Positions 6,253 through 12,410 of a stretch of 14,381 bases of DNA are shown piece after piece. The stretch is from NCBI GenBank assembly GCA_015487905.1, contig WFOX01000051.1, positions 1 to 14,381 of the forward strand. Direction: 5' to 3'. The position numbers were made by a program, and so were the translations under genes. The DNA comes from Mariprofundales bacterium (GTDB lineage Bacteria > Pseudomonadota > Zetaproteobacteria > Mariprofundales > S012-25). The notes under the pieces were generated by a model, which did no database searches, was not told the origin of the DNA, and worked only from the letters and a program-made list of their open reading frames with translations. Within the stretch, counting starts at the first letter, position 1; the number at the start of each line of letters is the position of its first letter.

Positions 6253-7197
6253 TTGACAAGGATGGAGCTTACGCGCGGGCGCATCATCGTCGGCGAAGAG
6301 GACGCCGAGCGCAGGTTGGATCGCTTTTTGTGTCGGCGGCTGCGCGCACCGCGCGCATTGGTGGAGAAGCTCATCCGCAAGGGCAATGTGCGCGTCAATC
6401 GCAAGCGCGCGAAACCCTCGCTGCGGCTTCGGCCTGGTGATGAAATCTTCGTGCCTGCAAGCCTGCGCAAGCCTCCCGAAACGCCGCCGCCGCCACCTGA
6501 GGCATTGCTCGCCAAAGCGCGCACGATTCCCGTGCTCGCCGAGGGAAGCACATGGATGGCCGTGGCCAAGCCGCCGGGCTGGGTCGTGCACAGCGGCAGC
6601 AACCATCCCTGGGGCCTTATTGAGGTCTTGCGCGCGCTTTACGAAGCGCCCGAGCTGCGGCTGGTGCATCGGCTGGATCGCGGCACGAGCGGCGTGCTTT
6701 TGCTTGCGCGTGGGCCTGCAAGCATGCGCAGGCTCGCCCAAGCCTTTGCAGCGCGCCAGGCGCGCAAGCGCTACTTCGCTTGGGTGCTCGGCGCACCGCA
6801 ATCGCGTGAAGGCATCGTTCGCTCGGCGCTGCGCAAAGGCGTGCCCACCCCCACCGGACATCGCGTGGCCGCGCATCCGGAAGGCAAGCCCGCTGAAACG
6901 CGCTGGCGGCTTGTGCTCACCAAGCGCACCGAAGCAGGCCCTGTGTCGCTGCTTGCGCTTTCCCCAAGCTCCGGCCGCACGCACCAGCTGCGCGTGCACT
7001 TGGCCTCTCTGGGACTTCCGATCCTCGGTGATCCGCTTTATGCGCCCGATGAAGCGCAAGCGCTATGGCAAATGTGGGACGAAGACGGCATGGCGCTGCA
7101 CGCTTGGGAACTCGTGTTTGAAGATCCCACAACAGGTAAGAAGATTCAACTGCGCGCGCCGTTTCCTTTTTCTTGGAAGCGTTTTGCGCGCGCCTGA
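6253..7197 (+). CDS. rluC: 23S rRNA pseudouridine synthase RluC
   Basis: This is the only plus-strand gene. It encodes about 314 residues of the RluA family: an S4 domain (about 20-65, ERRLDRFLCRRL, KLIRKGNVRVNRKRAKPSLRL), a proline-rich linker (PPETPPPPPEA), and a catalytic domain with MAVAKPPGWVVHSG and HRLDRGTSG (catalytic D142). SSGRTHQLRVHLASLGLPILGDPLYA follows. The enzyme is expected to modify positions 955, 2504 and 2580 (E. coli numbering) of 23S rRNA. RluC is chosen over a generic RluA paralogue because it is divergent from rne, as in E. coli. The start is either TTG 6253, with well-spaced GGAG, or ATG 6262. Its 3' end overlaps the dciA-like gene tail to tail by 52 bases. Confidence 0.88.
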   Translation: MTRMELTRGRIIVGEEDAERRLDRFLCRRLRAPRALVEKLIRKGNVRVNRKRAKPSLRLRPGDEIFVPASLRKPPETPPPPPEALLAKARTIPVLAEGSTWMAVAKPPGWVVHSGSNHPWGLIEVLRALYEAPELRLVHRLDRGTSGVLLLARGPASMRRLAQAFAARQARKRYFAWVLGAPQSREGIVRSALRKGVPTPTGHRVAAHPEGKPAETRWRLVLTKRTEAGPVSLLALSPSSGRTHQLRVHLASLGLPILGDPLYAPDEAQALWQMWDEDGMALHAWELVFEDPTTGKKIQLRAPFPFSWKRFARA

Positions 7198-7625
7198 GCA
7201 AGCATCGCGCGGAACATCGCGCGCTTGAGCTTGCGATCCATCACCGGCGCGAGAAGCCGCGCGGCCTCTTTGCGTTCGGCCCACGAGGAAGCCTCTTCCT
7301 CCTGCCCTTCCACTGCCCCCTTAGCGCGCACAGCGCGCACGCGTTCAGGGGCCACGACCACCCAAAGCCGCGCAACACCCTTGGCGCCGTGCCTGCGCAG
7401 CGCGCGCAGCACCAAGCGCGCCTGCTCGCGCAACTGCGCACCAAAGAGCGCGTGATCCACGGCCACGACGAGCGTGCCGTTGCGCACCTCCACGGGCACC
7501 GCATGCCCAGCGAGCAGCTTGCCCACGACCCCTTCCCACACGCGCTGAACGCGCGCAAGCGCGGCAAGCGCTTCCCACGCATTGCGCGGCAGCGCCCCGG
7601 CTAAGGTCTCCGCAATCGTGCGCAC
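7146..7625 (-). CDS. dciA: DUF721/DciA-like protein, possible replicative helicase loader
   Basis: This 159-residue protein resembles the DUF721 family in its first 95 residues: LARVQRVWEGVVGKLLAGHAVPVEVRNGTLVVAVDHALFGAQLREQARLVLRAL. This matches the KH-like pattern of a W..VVG core, a 'v.v.ngtLvv.v.s..wa.qL' strand block and a following helix. DciA members recruit the DnaB helicase in bacteria lacking DnaC. The remaining 60 residues are charged and helical (EGQEEEASSWAERKEAARLL, then a basic end), and the last 17 codons are antisense to rluC. The start is GTG three bases after the HIT gene stop, with only a weak AGG motif, so it may be coupled. It is the last gene of the long minus-strand run. 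The family call is by eye; the role is inferred. Confidence 0.65.
   Translation of the reverse strand: MRTIAETLAGALPRNAWEALAALARVQRVWEGVVGKLLAGHAVPVEVRNGTLVVAVDHALFGAQLREQARLVLRALRRHGAKGVARLWVVVAPERVRAVRAKGAVEGQEEEASSWAERKEAARLLAPVMDRKLKRAMFRAMLAQARAKRFQEKGNGARS
7199..7227 (+). terminator. GC-rich hairpin just after the rluC stop (weak terminator candidate)
   Basis: Starting two bases after the rluC stop, CAAG and CGCGCG (7206-7211) can pair with CGCGCG (7218-7223) and CTTG, leaving a six-base loop and a three-base bulge. No T-run follows, and the sequence also encodes the end of the dciA-like protein, where CATCGCGCG is directly repeated. It may slow polymerase where the two transcripts collide, but is not a standard intrinsic terminator. 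Confidence 0.25.
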
Positions 7626-7628
7626 AGC

Positions 7629-7955
7629 CTAAAACGAAAGCCTCTTGCCGCCCAGGATGTGCGCGTGCAGGTGATAGACCTCCTGGCCGCCGCCTGCGCG
7701 CACATTGACGATAAGCCGCCAGCCCTCTTTCAGCCCCAGCACACTATCAGCCACATGGCGCACGCGATCCATGAGCCTGCCAAGCAGCGCCTCATCGGCA
7801 TCGGAGAAGGTCGCCACATGCTGCTTGGGGATCACGAGCACATGCACGGGCGCCTTGGGATGGATGTCGTGAAACGCAAGCACATCCTCATCCTCATACA
7901 CCTTTTTGCACGGAAGCTCGCCATCGCGGATGCGGCAAAAGATGCAGTCGCTCAT
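7629..7955 (-). CDS. hinT: HIT-family nucleotide-binding hydrolase (HinT-like)
   Basis: This 108-residue protein has the full histidine-triad signature HLHAHIL at 95-101, with H97 as the presumed nucleophile, preceded by GGGQEVY. The N-terminus CIFCRIRDGELPCKKVYEDEDVLAFHDIHPKAPVHVLVIPKQH is characteristic of HinT, including the CxxC usually involved in zinc binding. HinT proteins hydrolyse purine nucleoside phosphoramidates and aminoacyl-adenylates in the cytoplasm. The ATG overlaps the hisE stop as ATGA. A HIT gene directly after hisI-hisE is a common proteobacterial arrangement, often followed by tatABC; here a DUF721 gene follows instead. The physiological substrate is not evident. Confidence 0.9.
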   Translation of the reverse strand: MSDCIFCRIRDGELPCKKVYEDEDVLAFHDIHPKAPVHVLVIPKQHVATFSDADEALLGRLMDRVRHVADSVLGLKEGWRLIVNVRAGGGQEVYHLHAHILGGKRLSF

Positions 7956-8281
7956 GCGCCCTCCCCCTTGCGGCGGCGTTTTTCCTCATGCCCGGACACG
8001 CCGAAGCGCCGGGCAAGTTCCGCAAGCACATCTTGCGCCGAAAGCCCATGGTGCGCAAGCACCACGAGCGTGTGAAACCAAAGATCCGCGGCCTCATGCA
8101 CGATCGCCTGGCGCTTGCCTTCGGCGGCGGCGATCACAAGTTCTGTCGCCTCCTCGCCCAGCTTTTTCAGCATGCGCGCAGGATCGGCATAAAGGCTTGC
8201 GACATAGGAGGTCTCAGGGTCCGCGCCCTTGCGCGCGAGGAGCACCTTCTCAAGCGCCGCGAGCACCGCCTCAGGCGTCAT
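7952..8281 (-). CDS. hisE: Phosphoribosyl-ATP diphosphatase (HisE)
   Basis: HisE removes pyrophosphate from phosphoribosyl-ATP, the second step of histidine synthesis. The 109-residue all-helical MazG-like protein shows the family pattern: YVASLYADPARMLKKLGEEATELVIAA, with the metal-binding E..E..E residues, then IVHEAADLWFHTLVVLAHHGLSAQDVLAELARRFG. Length is normal for a stand-alone HisE. The ATG lies within the last codons of hisI (11-base overlap in a different frame), a close coupling that fits two consecutive enzymes made in fixed ratio. In enterics the two activities are fused as HisIE; here they are separate. The C-terminus is charged and specific to this protein (EEKRRRKGEGA). Confidence 0.94.
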   Translation of the reverse strand: MTPEAVLAALEKVLLARKGADPETSYVASLYADPARMLKKLGEEATELVIAAAEGKRQAIVHEAADLWFHTLVVLAHHGLSAQDVLAELARRFGVSGHEEKRRRKGEGA

Positions 8282-8636
8282 CTTGAGGCTCCAGAATCAC
8301 GCGCCAGGTGCCGTTCTCGGCACGACGATAAAAGCAGCTTCGCCGGTTCGTGTGGCAGGCTGGCCCCGTTTGCTCCACGAGCAAAAGGATTGCATCGCCG
8401 TCGCAGTCCAGCCGCAGCTCCACGACGCGCTGCACATGGCCGCTCGTTTCGCCCTTCTTCCAAAGTTTGCCGCGCGAGCGCGACCAATAGTGCGCATAGC
8501 CCGTTGTCAAGGTTTTTTCCAGCGCCTCGCGGTTCATCCAGGCGAGCATGAGCACTTCCTGCGTGCGCGCATCCTGGGCGATTGCGGGCACAAGCCCCCG
8601 CGCATCAAAGGAAACGGCCTCTACAAGCGCCTTCAC
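8271..8636 (-). CDS. hisI: Phosphoribosyl-AMP cyclohydrolase (HisI)
   Basis: HisI opens the adenine ring of phosphoribosyl-AMP, the third step of histidine synthesis. The 121-residue protein carries the hallmark blocks VLMLAWMNREAL, YWSRSRGKLWKKGETSGHVQ, and the metal site LDCDGDAILL (D77, C78, D79, D81) followed by GPACHT (C94, H95). Together these give the Mg- and Zn-binding residues expected for the family. The start is GTG, overlapping the upstream stop as GTGA, with no recognisable Shine-Dalgarno motif. Initiation therefore probably depends on ribosomes finishing the upstream gene. hisI and hisE lie far from any other his gene in this window, as is usual for scattered his pathways. Confidence 0.94.
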   Translation of the reverse strand: MKALVEAVSFDARGLVPAIAQDARTQEVLMLAWMNREALEKTLTTGYAHYWSRSRGKLWKKGETSGHVQRVVELRLDCDGDAILLLVEQTGPACHTNRRSCFYRRAENGTWRVILEPQDDA

Positions 8637-9046
8637 GGCAGGATGATGCCGCCGCCGGCGCCGCCTGCAGGCGGCATGCCGCCCTGGCCGCCCCCTTGCT
8701 TGAGCTTGGCGAGATCCTCAGGACGCGCGGCGACGATGCTGCGCGCGGCCTCACGACGCAGCTCCTCAATCTCGCGCGCGGTCTCCTCCAACCCCTTCTT
8801 CGCGGCCTCGCCGAAGCGCGCCACGGCCTCGGCGAGCGTGTCCGCCTCAATCGGGAAGGTGATCGGCAAAAGCCCCGAGGGCGTGAGCACGTGCGCCGTG
8901 CCCTCAAAGCGCACCTTGCGCTTGGGATCGGGCTTGCCCTCGGCATCCACGGGGTGCAGCACGCGGATCGTGCCCACACGCAGATCGGTGTAGGTCTCCT
9001 CGCGCCAAAGATTGTTCGCATCCATCTTCACTTCGTTCGTCGCCAT
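8633..9046 (-). CDS. Conserved-looking protein of unknown function, Gly/Pro-rich tail
   Basis: I do not recognise a named family with certainty. The 137-residue protein has no signal peptide or membrane segment and should be cytoplasmic. The N-terminal half looks like beta strands: NNLWREETYTDLRVGTIRVLHPVD, then VRFEGTAHVLTPSGLLPITFPIEAD. The second half is a long acidic/basic helix (TLAEAVARFGEAAKKGLEETAREIEELRREAARS), likely to mediate a coiled-coil or partner contact, and a flexible GGGQGGMPPAGGAGGG tail. It resembles unnamed gammaproteobacterial cytoplasmic proteins as I recall them. Expression looks strong: AAGGAGG sits six bases before the ATG, overlapping the hemL stop. Its stop overlaps the hisI start. 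A role tied to haem or histidine synthesis cannot be inferred from position alone. Confidence 0.8.
   Translation of the reverse strand: MATNEVKMDANNLWREETYTDLRVGTIRVLHPVDAEGKPDPKRKVRFEGTAHVLTPSGLLPITFPIEADTLAEAVARFGEAAKKGLEETAREIEELRREAARSIVAARPEDLAKLKQGGGQGGMPPAGGAGGGIILP
8660..8683 (-). repeat. Overlapping perfect palindromes ahead of hisI
   Basis: Three short arms alternate: GCCGCC (8660-8665), GGCGGC (8670-8675) and GCCGCC (8678-8683). The middle arm can pair with either neighbour, giving two mutually exclusive hairpins about 25-45 bases before the hisI GTG. Codon repetition in the Gly/Pro-rich tail of the upstream protein explains it equally well. Confidence 0.35.
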
Positions 9047-9058
9047 CGGCGGCCTCCT

Positions 9059-10354
9059 TCAGCTTGCAATCTCACGGAATGCCTCGCGCGCGGCGGCGAT
9101 CGTGGCTTGGATTTCCGCATCGCCATGCGCAAGTGAGGTGAACGCGGCCTCAAACTGGCTCGGCGGGAAATAGACGCCGCGCGCCAAAAGAGCATGGAAA
9201 AAGCGTGCAAAGCGCGCAAGATCGCAGTTCTTCACATCCTCGTGCGTGCGCACGGTTTCCTTGTCCGTGAAAAAGACCGTGAACATCGCGCCGATCGCCT
9301 GCACGCACACGGGCACACCCGCTTCCCAAGCGGCCTCGCGCAGTCCTTCGCAAAGCGCCTCCGTGCGCCGCTCAAGCACGCGATAGACCTCGGGATCGCG
9401 CAGCTTCTTGAGCGTTTCCAGCCCCGCGCGCATCGCAACCGGATTGCCCGAGAGCGTGCCCGCCTGATAGACGGGGCCTTCGGGGGCCACAAGCCGCATG
9501 ATCTCGCGCGGGCCGCCATAGGCGCCCACAGGCATGCCGCCGCCGATGATCTTGCCGAGACATGTGAGATCGGGCATCACACCGAAGCGCTCCTGCGCAC
9601 CGCCTGGTGCTACGCGAAAGCCGCTCATGACCTCATCAAAGATGAGCAAGGCGCCGTAGCGCTTGGTGATCTCGCGCAGAAACGGCAAAAAGCCCGTCGT
9701 CATGAGATCCAAAACCCCTGTGTTGCCGGGCACAGGCTCCACGATCACGGCGGCGATCCGCTCCCCATATTCGGCGAAGATGCGCTCCACGGCTTCTTCG
9801 TCGTTGAACGGGGCGCTCAAGGTGAGCCGCGCATAGTCCTCGGGCACGCCTGCCGAATCCGGCGTGCCGAAGGTGGCGGCACCGCTTCCCGCTTTTACGA
9901 GCAAACCGTCCGCATGGCCGTGGTAGCCGCCCTCAAACTTGAGGATGTAGGGCCGCTTCGTGTAGCCGCGCGCAAGGCGCAAGGCGCTCATGACGGCCTC
10001 GGTGCCCGAGTTCACAAAGCGCACGACCTCTATGGAGGGCACCATCTCCACAACAAGCGCAGCGAGTTCCACCTCCAAGGCCGTGGGCGCCCCAAAGCTC
10101 AGGCCATTTGCCGCCGTTTCCTGCACGCCCTGCACGACATCGGCATCGGCATGGCCCAAGATCATCGGCCCCCAAGAGCCGACATAGTCTATGTAGCGGT
10201 TGCCGTCTTCATCCCAAATGTAGGCGCCCTTGGCGCGCGCGATGAAGCGCGGCGTGCCGCCCACGGACTTGAAGGCGCGCACGGGCGAGTTCACGCCGCC
10301 CGGAAGAAGCGTCTTCGCGCGCGCAAAGAGCTCTTCGGATCGCTTCGTGTTCAT
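9059..10354 (-). CDS. hemL: Glutamate-1-semialdehyde 2,1-aminomutase (HemL)
   Basis: HemL makes 5-aminolevulinate from glutamate-1-semialdehyde, the last step of the C5 route to haem. The 431-residue length is normal. Family motifs are LLPGGVNSPVRAFK at 16-29, GSWGPMILGHA at 59-69, NSGTEAVMSALRLARG at 115-130, FEGGYHGHAD, IFDEVMSGFRV, and the PLP lysine K268 in LGKIIGGGMPVGAYGG (K265 in E. coli). The ATG has AAGGAG six bases upstream and follows the preceding stop by three bases. Its presence indicates tRNA-dependent aminolevulinate synthesis, as in gammaproteobacteria, rather than the ALA synthase route of alphaproteobacteria. Confidence 0.97.
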   Translation of the reverse strand: MNTKRSEELFARAKTLLPGGVNSPVRAFKSVGGTPRFIARAKGAYIWDEDGNRYIDYVGSWGPMILGHADADVVQGVQETAANGLSFGAPTALEVELAALVVEMVPSIEVVRFVNSGTEAVMSALRLARGYTKRPYILKFEGGYHGHADGLLVKAGSGAATFGTPDSAGVPEDYARLTLSAPFNDEEAVERIFAEYGERIAAVIVEPVPGNTGVLDLMTTGFLPFLREITKRYGALLIFDEVMSGFRVAPGGAQERFGVMPDLTCLGKIIGGGMPVGAYGGPREIMRLVAPEGPVYQAGTLSGNPVAMRAGLETLKKLRDPEVYRVLERRTEALCEGLREAAWEAGVPVCVQAIGAMFTVFFTDKETVRTHEDVKNCDLARFARFFHALLARGVYFPPSQFEAAFTSLAHGDAEIQATIAAAREAFREIAS

Positions 10355-10357
10355 GGC

Positions 10358-10684
10358 CTACTCCTTGCGTCCCTGGGCCGGAAACGGCACGAAGGCCGCA
10401 GGTTTCACGACATTGCCCGAGATCACGCGTGCTGCCCCCGCGCGATCCACCTCGTCAATGCGCACGATCGCATGCATGGGCACGAAGAAACGCTTGACGC
10501 CCTCAAACTCACGCTTGAGCGCCTCTTCCTCGGGGCTCACCACCAGCCGGCCGGTTTCGCCGAAGCTGAGATCGCCGATCTCCACGAAGCCCAGCATGCC
10601 CGCAGGGCCCACGCTTTTGGCGTAAATCTCAATCACCTTGTCCTGATGCATCATGCGGATGCGATACAAGCGCTTGGCGCTCAT
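10358..10684 (-). CDS. DUF1820 family protein
   Basis: The 108-residue protein matches the DUF1820 pattern seen in gammaproteobacteria: YRIRMMHQDKVIEIYAKSV, MLGFVEIGDLSFGE, VVSPEEEALKREFEGVKRFFVPMHAIVRIDEV, and a short proline-containing end. It has no signal peptide or membrane span. The family has no established function that I know of; its compact beta-rich form and conserved FVPMHAIVRIDEV segment suggest a small binding protein. Its ATG overlaps the queD stop (ATGA), and hemL starts three bases after its own stop, so it is translated between the two. Because the family is largely gammaproteobacterial, this gene is good evidence for the host's class. Confidence 0.88.
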   Translation of the reverse strand: MSAKRLYRIRMMHQDKVIEIYAKSVGPAGMLGFVEIGDLSFGETGRLVVSPEEEALKREFEGVKRFFVPMHAIVRIDEVDRAGAARVISGNVVKPAAFVPFPAQGRKE

Positions 10685-11076
10685 GCCACCAACCCCTCAA
10701 CCTCTTGATAGGTCGCGGCCGCCGTGCAGGTCTCGGCCACGCGCACGGCGACCACACGAATCCCTGGTTGATTGATGGTGTCCGCAAGGCGCAAAAACAA
10801 CTCCCTGGCCACAGCCTCGCTCGTCGGGTTGATGCGGTCAAAGGGCGGGATCTCATTGAGGTTTTGGTGATCCCAAGGCGCGATCGCATCTTTGAGCGCG
10901 CGCTTGAGCAGCTTGTAATCCACGCCCATGCCGAGTTCATCCAGCTTGTCCGCGCGCACAAAGAGCGTGATATGCCAGTTGTGGCCGTGCAAGCGCGCGC
11001 AATCGCCCGGATAGCCGCGCAGCGCATGCGCAGCCGAGAAATGTGCCTTTACTTCTAGCGTGTAAAACCCCTTCAT
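10681..11076 (-). CDS. queD: 6-carboxy-5,6,7,8-tetrahydropterin synthase (QueD)
   Basis: QueD converts dihydroneopterin triphosphate to 6-carboxytetrahydropterin, the first committed step to queuosine and other 7-deazapurines. The 131-residue protein has zinc ligands H17 (HFSAAHAL) and H30 and H32 (LHGHNW), catalytic C26 (GDCARLHGH), H70 in the WDHQNLN segment, and E115 in VRVAETCTA. NPTSEAVARELF is also typical. The ATG at 11076 overlaps the upstream stop as ATGA. Longer in-frame starts would add an Arg-rich leader encoded inside the previous gene, which is not credible. Queuosine is inserted into tRNA by Tgt, whose probable gene ends at the right edge of this same run, so the two may be co-expressed. 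Confidence 0.93.
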   Translation of the reverse strand: MKGFYTLEVKAHFSAAHALRGYPGDCARLHGHNWHITLFVRADKLDELGMGVDYKLLKRALKDAIAPWDHQNLNEIPPFDRINPTSEAVARELFLRLADTINQPGIRVVAVRVAETCTAAATYQEVEGLVA

Positions 11077-11408
11077 GCGTTCGGCACGAGCGCGGCGAGC
11101 GCCACGCGCCGCCCCTCTGTTGCGAGAAGATTGTAGGTGCGGCAGGCCGCGCGCGTGTCCATGCACTCAAGCCCCACGCGCGCCTCGGCAAACCGCGCGC
11201 GCAAGGCCTCAGCAAGCCAGCGCGTGCGCCTGCCTGAGCCTACGAGCAGCACATCGGGCCGCACGGCGAGCACCTCGGCGAAGTCCTTTTCCCCCAGCGC
11301 TTCCCAAGCCGCGCCCCAAGGCGCATGCAGCTTGCCCTCCAGCACGAGAAAGCCCGTGCGCACGATGCGCTCGCCCAGGCGCACCCAATCGTCGCCATAG
11401 GCGGTCAC
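11073..11408 (-). CDS. Mth938-like (DUF498) domain protein
   Basis: The 111-residue protein has the Mth938/DUF498 pattern: AYGDDWVRLGERIVRTGFLV (first strands), PDVLLVGSGRRTRWLAEALRARFAEARVGLECMDTRAACRTYNLLATEGRRVALAAL. The VGSG, 'E.MDT.AACRTYN.L..EGR.VA.AL' block is diagnostic. The human relative NDUFAF3 is a complex I assembly factor; the bacterial role is unknown. The start is GTG at 11408, 47 bases after the secF stop, with a weak GGGCGG motif. The reading frame continues open upstream with a plausible strand (GGALLV), but no ATG, GTG or TTG exists there. The gene commonly follows secF in proteobacteria. Its stop overlaps the queD start. Confidence 0.86.
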   Translation of the reverse strand: MTAYGDDWVRLGERIVRTGFLVLEGKLHAPWGAAWEALGEKDFAEVLAVRPDVLLVGSGRRTRWLAEALRARFAEARVGLECMDTRAACRTYNLLATEGRRVALAALVPNA

Positions 11409-11455
11409 AAGCAGCGCACCGCCCGCGGTCAGCCCAAGATCGCCCGGAATCCCCG

Positions 11456-12400
11456 CTATGGCTGCGCCTCCAGCTCCTTTTCCGCGCCTTCGTCGGTGAG
11501 CTTGAGCTTGCCCGCAAGCGCCAGCATCAGCGGCGTGGCGACGAAAATGGACGAATAGGTGCCGATCACGATGCCCACGAGCAGCGCAAACGCAAAGCCG
11601 TGAATCACCTGCCCGCCCAAGAAGAACAAGGCCAGCACGACGAACAGCGTGGTCAGCGAAGTGATCAAGGTGCGCGAGAGCGTCTCATTGATCGCAAGAT
11701 TGGCGATCTCGGCCTCAGGCAGCGGCTCTTTGCGCTTGCGGTTGTCGGCGAAGCGCTCGCGGATGCGGTCAAAGACGACGATCGTGTCATTGAGCGAATA
11801 GCCGATCACGGTCAGCACCGCCGCAACCACGGGCAGCGACACCTCCATCTGCGTCCACGAAAACGCGCCCACCGTGATGATCGTGTCATGCACAAGCGCC
11901 GCAATCGCGGCAAGCGCAAAGCGCAGCTCAAAGCGAAACGCGACATAGACGAGAATGGCCACAAGCGCGATCACGATGGCCTTGATCCCAGCGCGTGCAA
12001 GCTCGCGGCCCACCTGCGGCCCCACATACTCCACGCGGCGCATCTCGGCCCGCGCATCCATCTTTTTGACGGCGGCAAGCACGCGCGCGCCGATCTCGCT
12101 GGATTTCTCGCCCGCGAGATTCGGCACACGGATGAGGATTTCCGTGGGCGCGCCGAACTCCTGAATCACCGCCCCCGCAAAGCCCTCTTTTTGCAGGATC
12201 TCGCGCAGCTTGGCAAGCTGAGGCGCTTGTTCAAAGCGCAGCTCAATGAGCGTCCCGCCCGTAAAATCAATGCCGAGATTGAGGCCGCGCAAGGCAAAGC
12301 TTGCAAGCGCAGCAAGGATCAAAAGCGCCGAGAGTGCAAAAGCCGCCTTGCGCCATGCCACGAACGGGATCGCCACATCCTCAGGCACGATGCGCCACAT
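11456..12400 (-). CDS. secF: Protein translocase subunit SecF
   Basis: SecF pairs with SecD in the inner membrane and uses the proton gradient to pull exported proteins out of the SecYEG channel. The 314-residue protein has a first membrane helix (about 17-39), the conserved GIDFTGGTLIELRF, a periplasmic P1 region ending RRVEYVGPQVGREL, and five more membrane helices. These include LPVVAAVLTVIGYSLNDTIVVFDRIRE, with the conserved D in SLNDTIVVFDR, and NETLSRTLITSLTTLFVVLALFF. The ATG has AGGAG seven bases upstream, the site overlapping the secD stop. Length and motif order match E. coli SecF (323 residues). Confidence 0.97.
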   Translation of the reverse strand: MWRIVPEDVAIPFVAWRKAAFALSALLILAALASFALRGLNLGIDFTGGTLIELRFEQAPQLAKLREILQKEGFAGAVIQEFGAPTEILIRVPNLAGEKSSEIGARVLAAVKKMDARAEMRRVEYVGPQVGRELARAGIKAIVIALVAILVYVAFRFELRFALAAIAALVHDTIITVGAFSWTQMEVSLPVVAAVLTVIGYSLNDTIVVFDRIRERFADNRKRKEPLPEAEIANLAINETLSRTLITSLTTLFVVLALFFLGGQVIHGFAFALLVGIVIGTYSSIFVATPLMLALAGKLKLTDEGAEKELEAQP

Positions 12401-12410
12401 CTTTCGTCTC

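Noticed and set aside
6253..6258. TTGACA on the plus strand as a promoter -35 box
   Set aside because: It contains the probable rluC start codon, and no -10-like sequence lies 16-18 bases downstream.
9194..10708. Plus-strand open frame of 504 codons opposite hemL and DUF1820
   Set aside because: Its composition is that of an antisense shadow (rich in H, R and A). hemL on the other strand is unambiguous.
11456..11460. A -1 frameshift fusing SecF to the Mth938-like protein
   Set aside because: The frames are offset suitably and open, but there is no slippery heptamer at the secF end, and the two proteins are normally separate.
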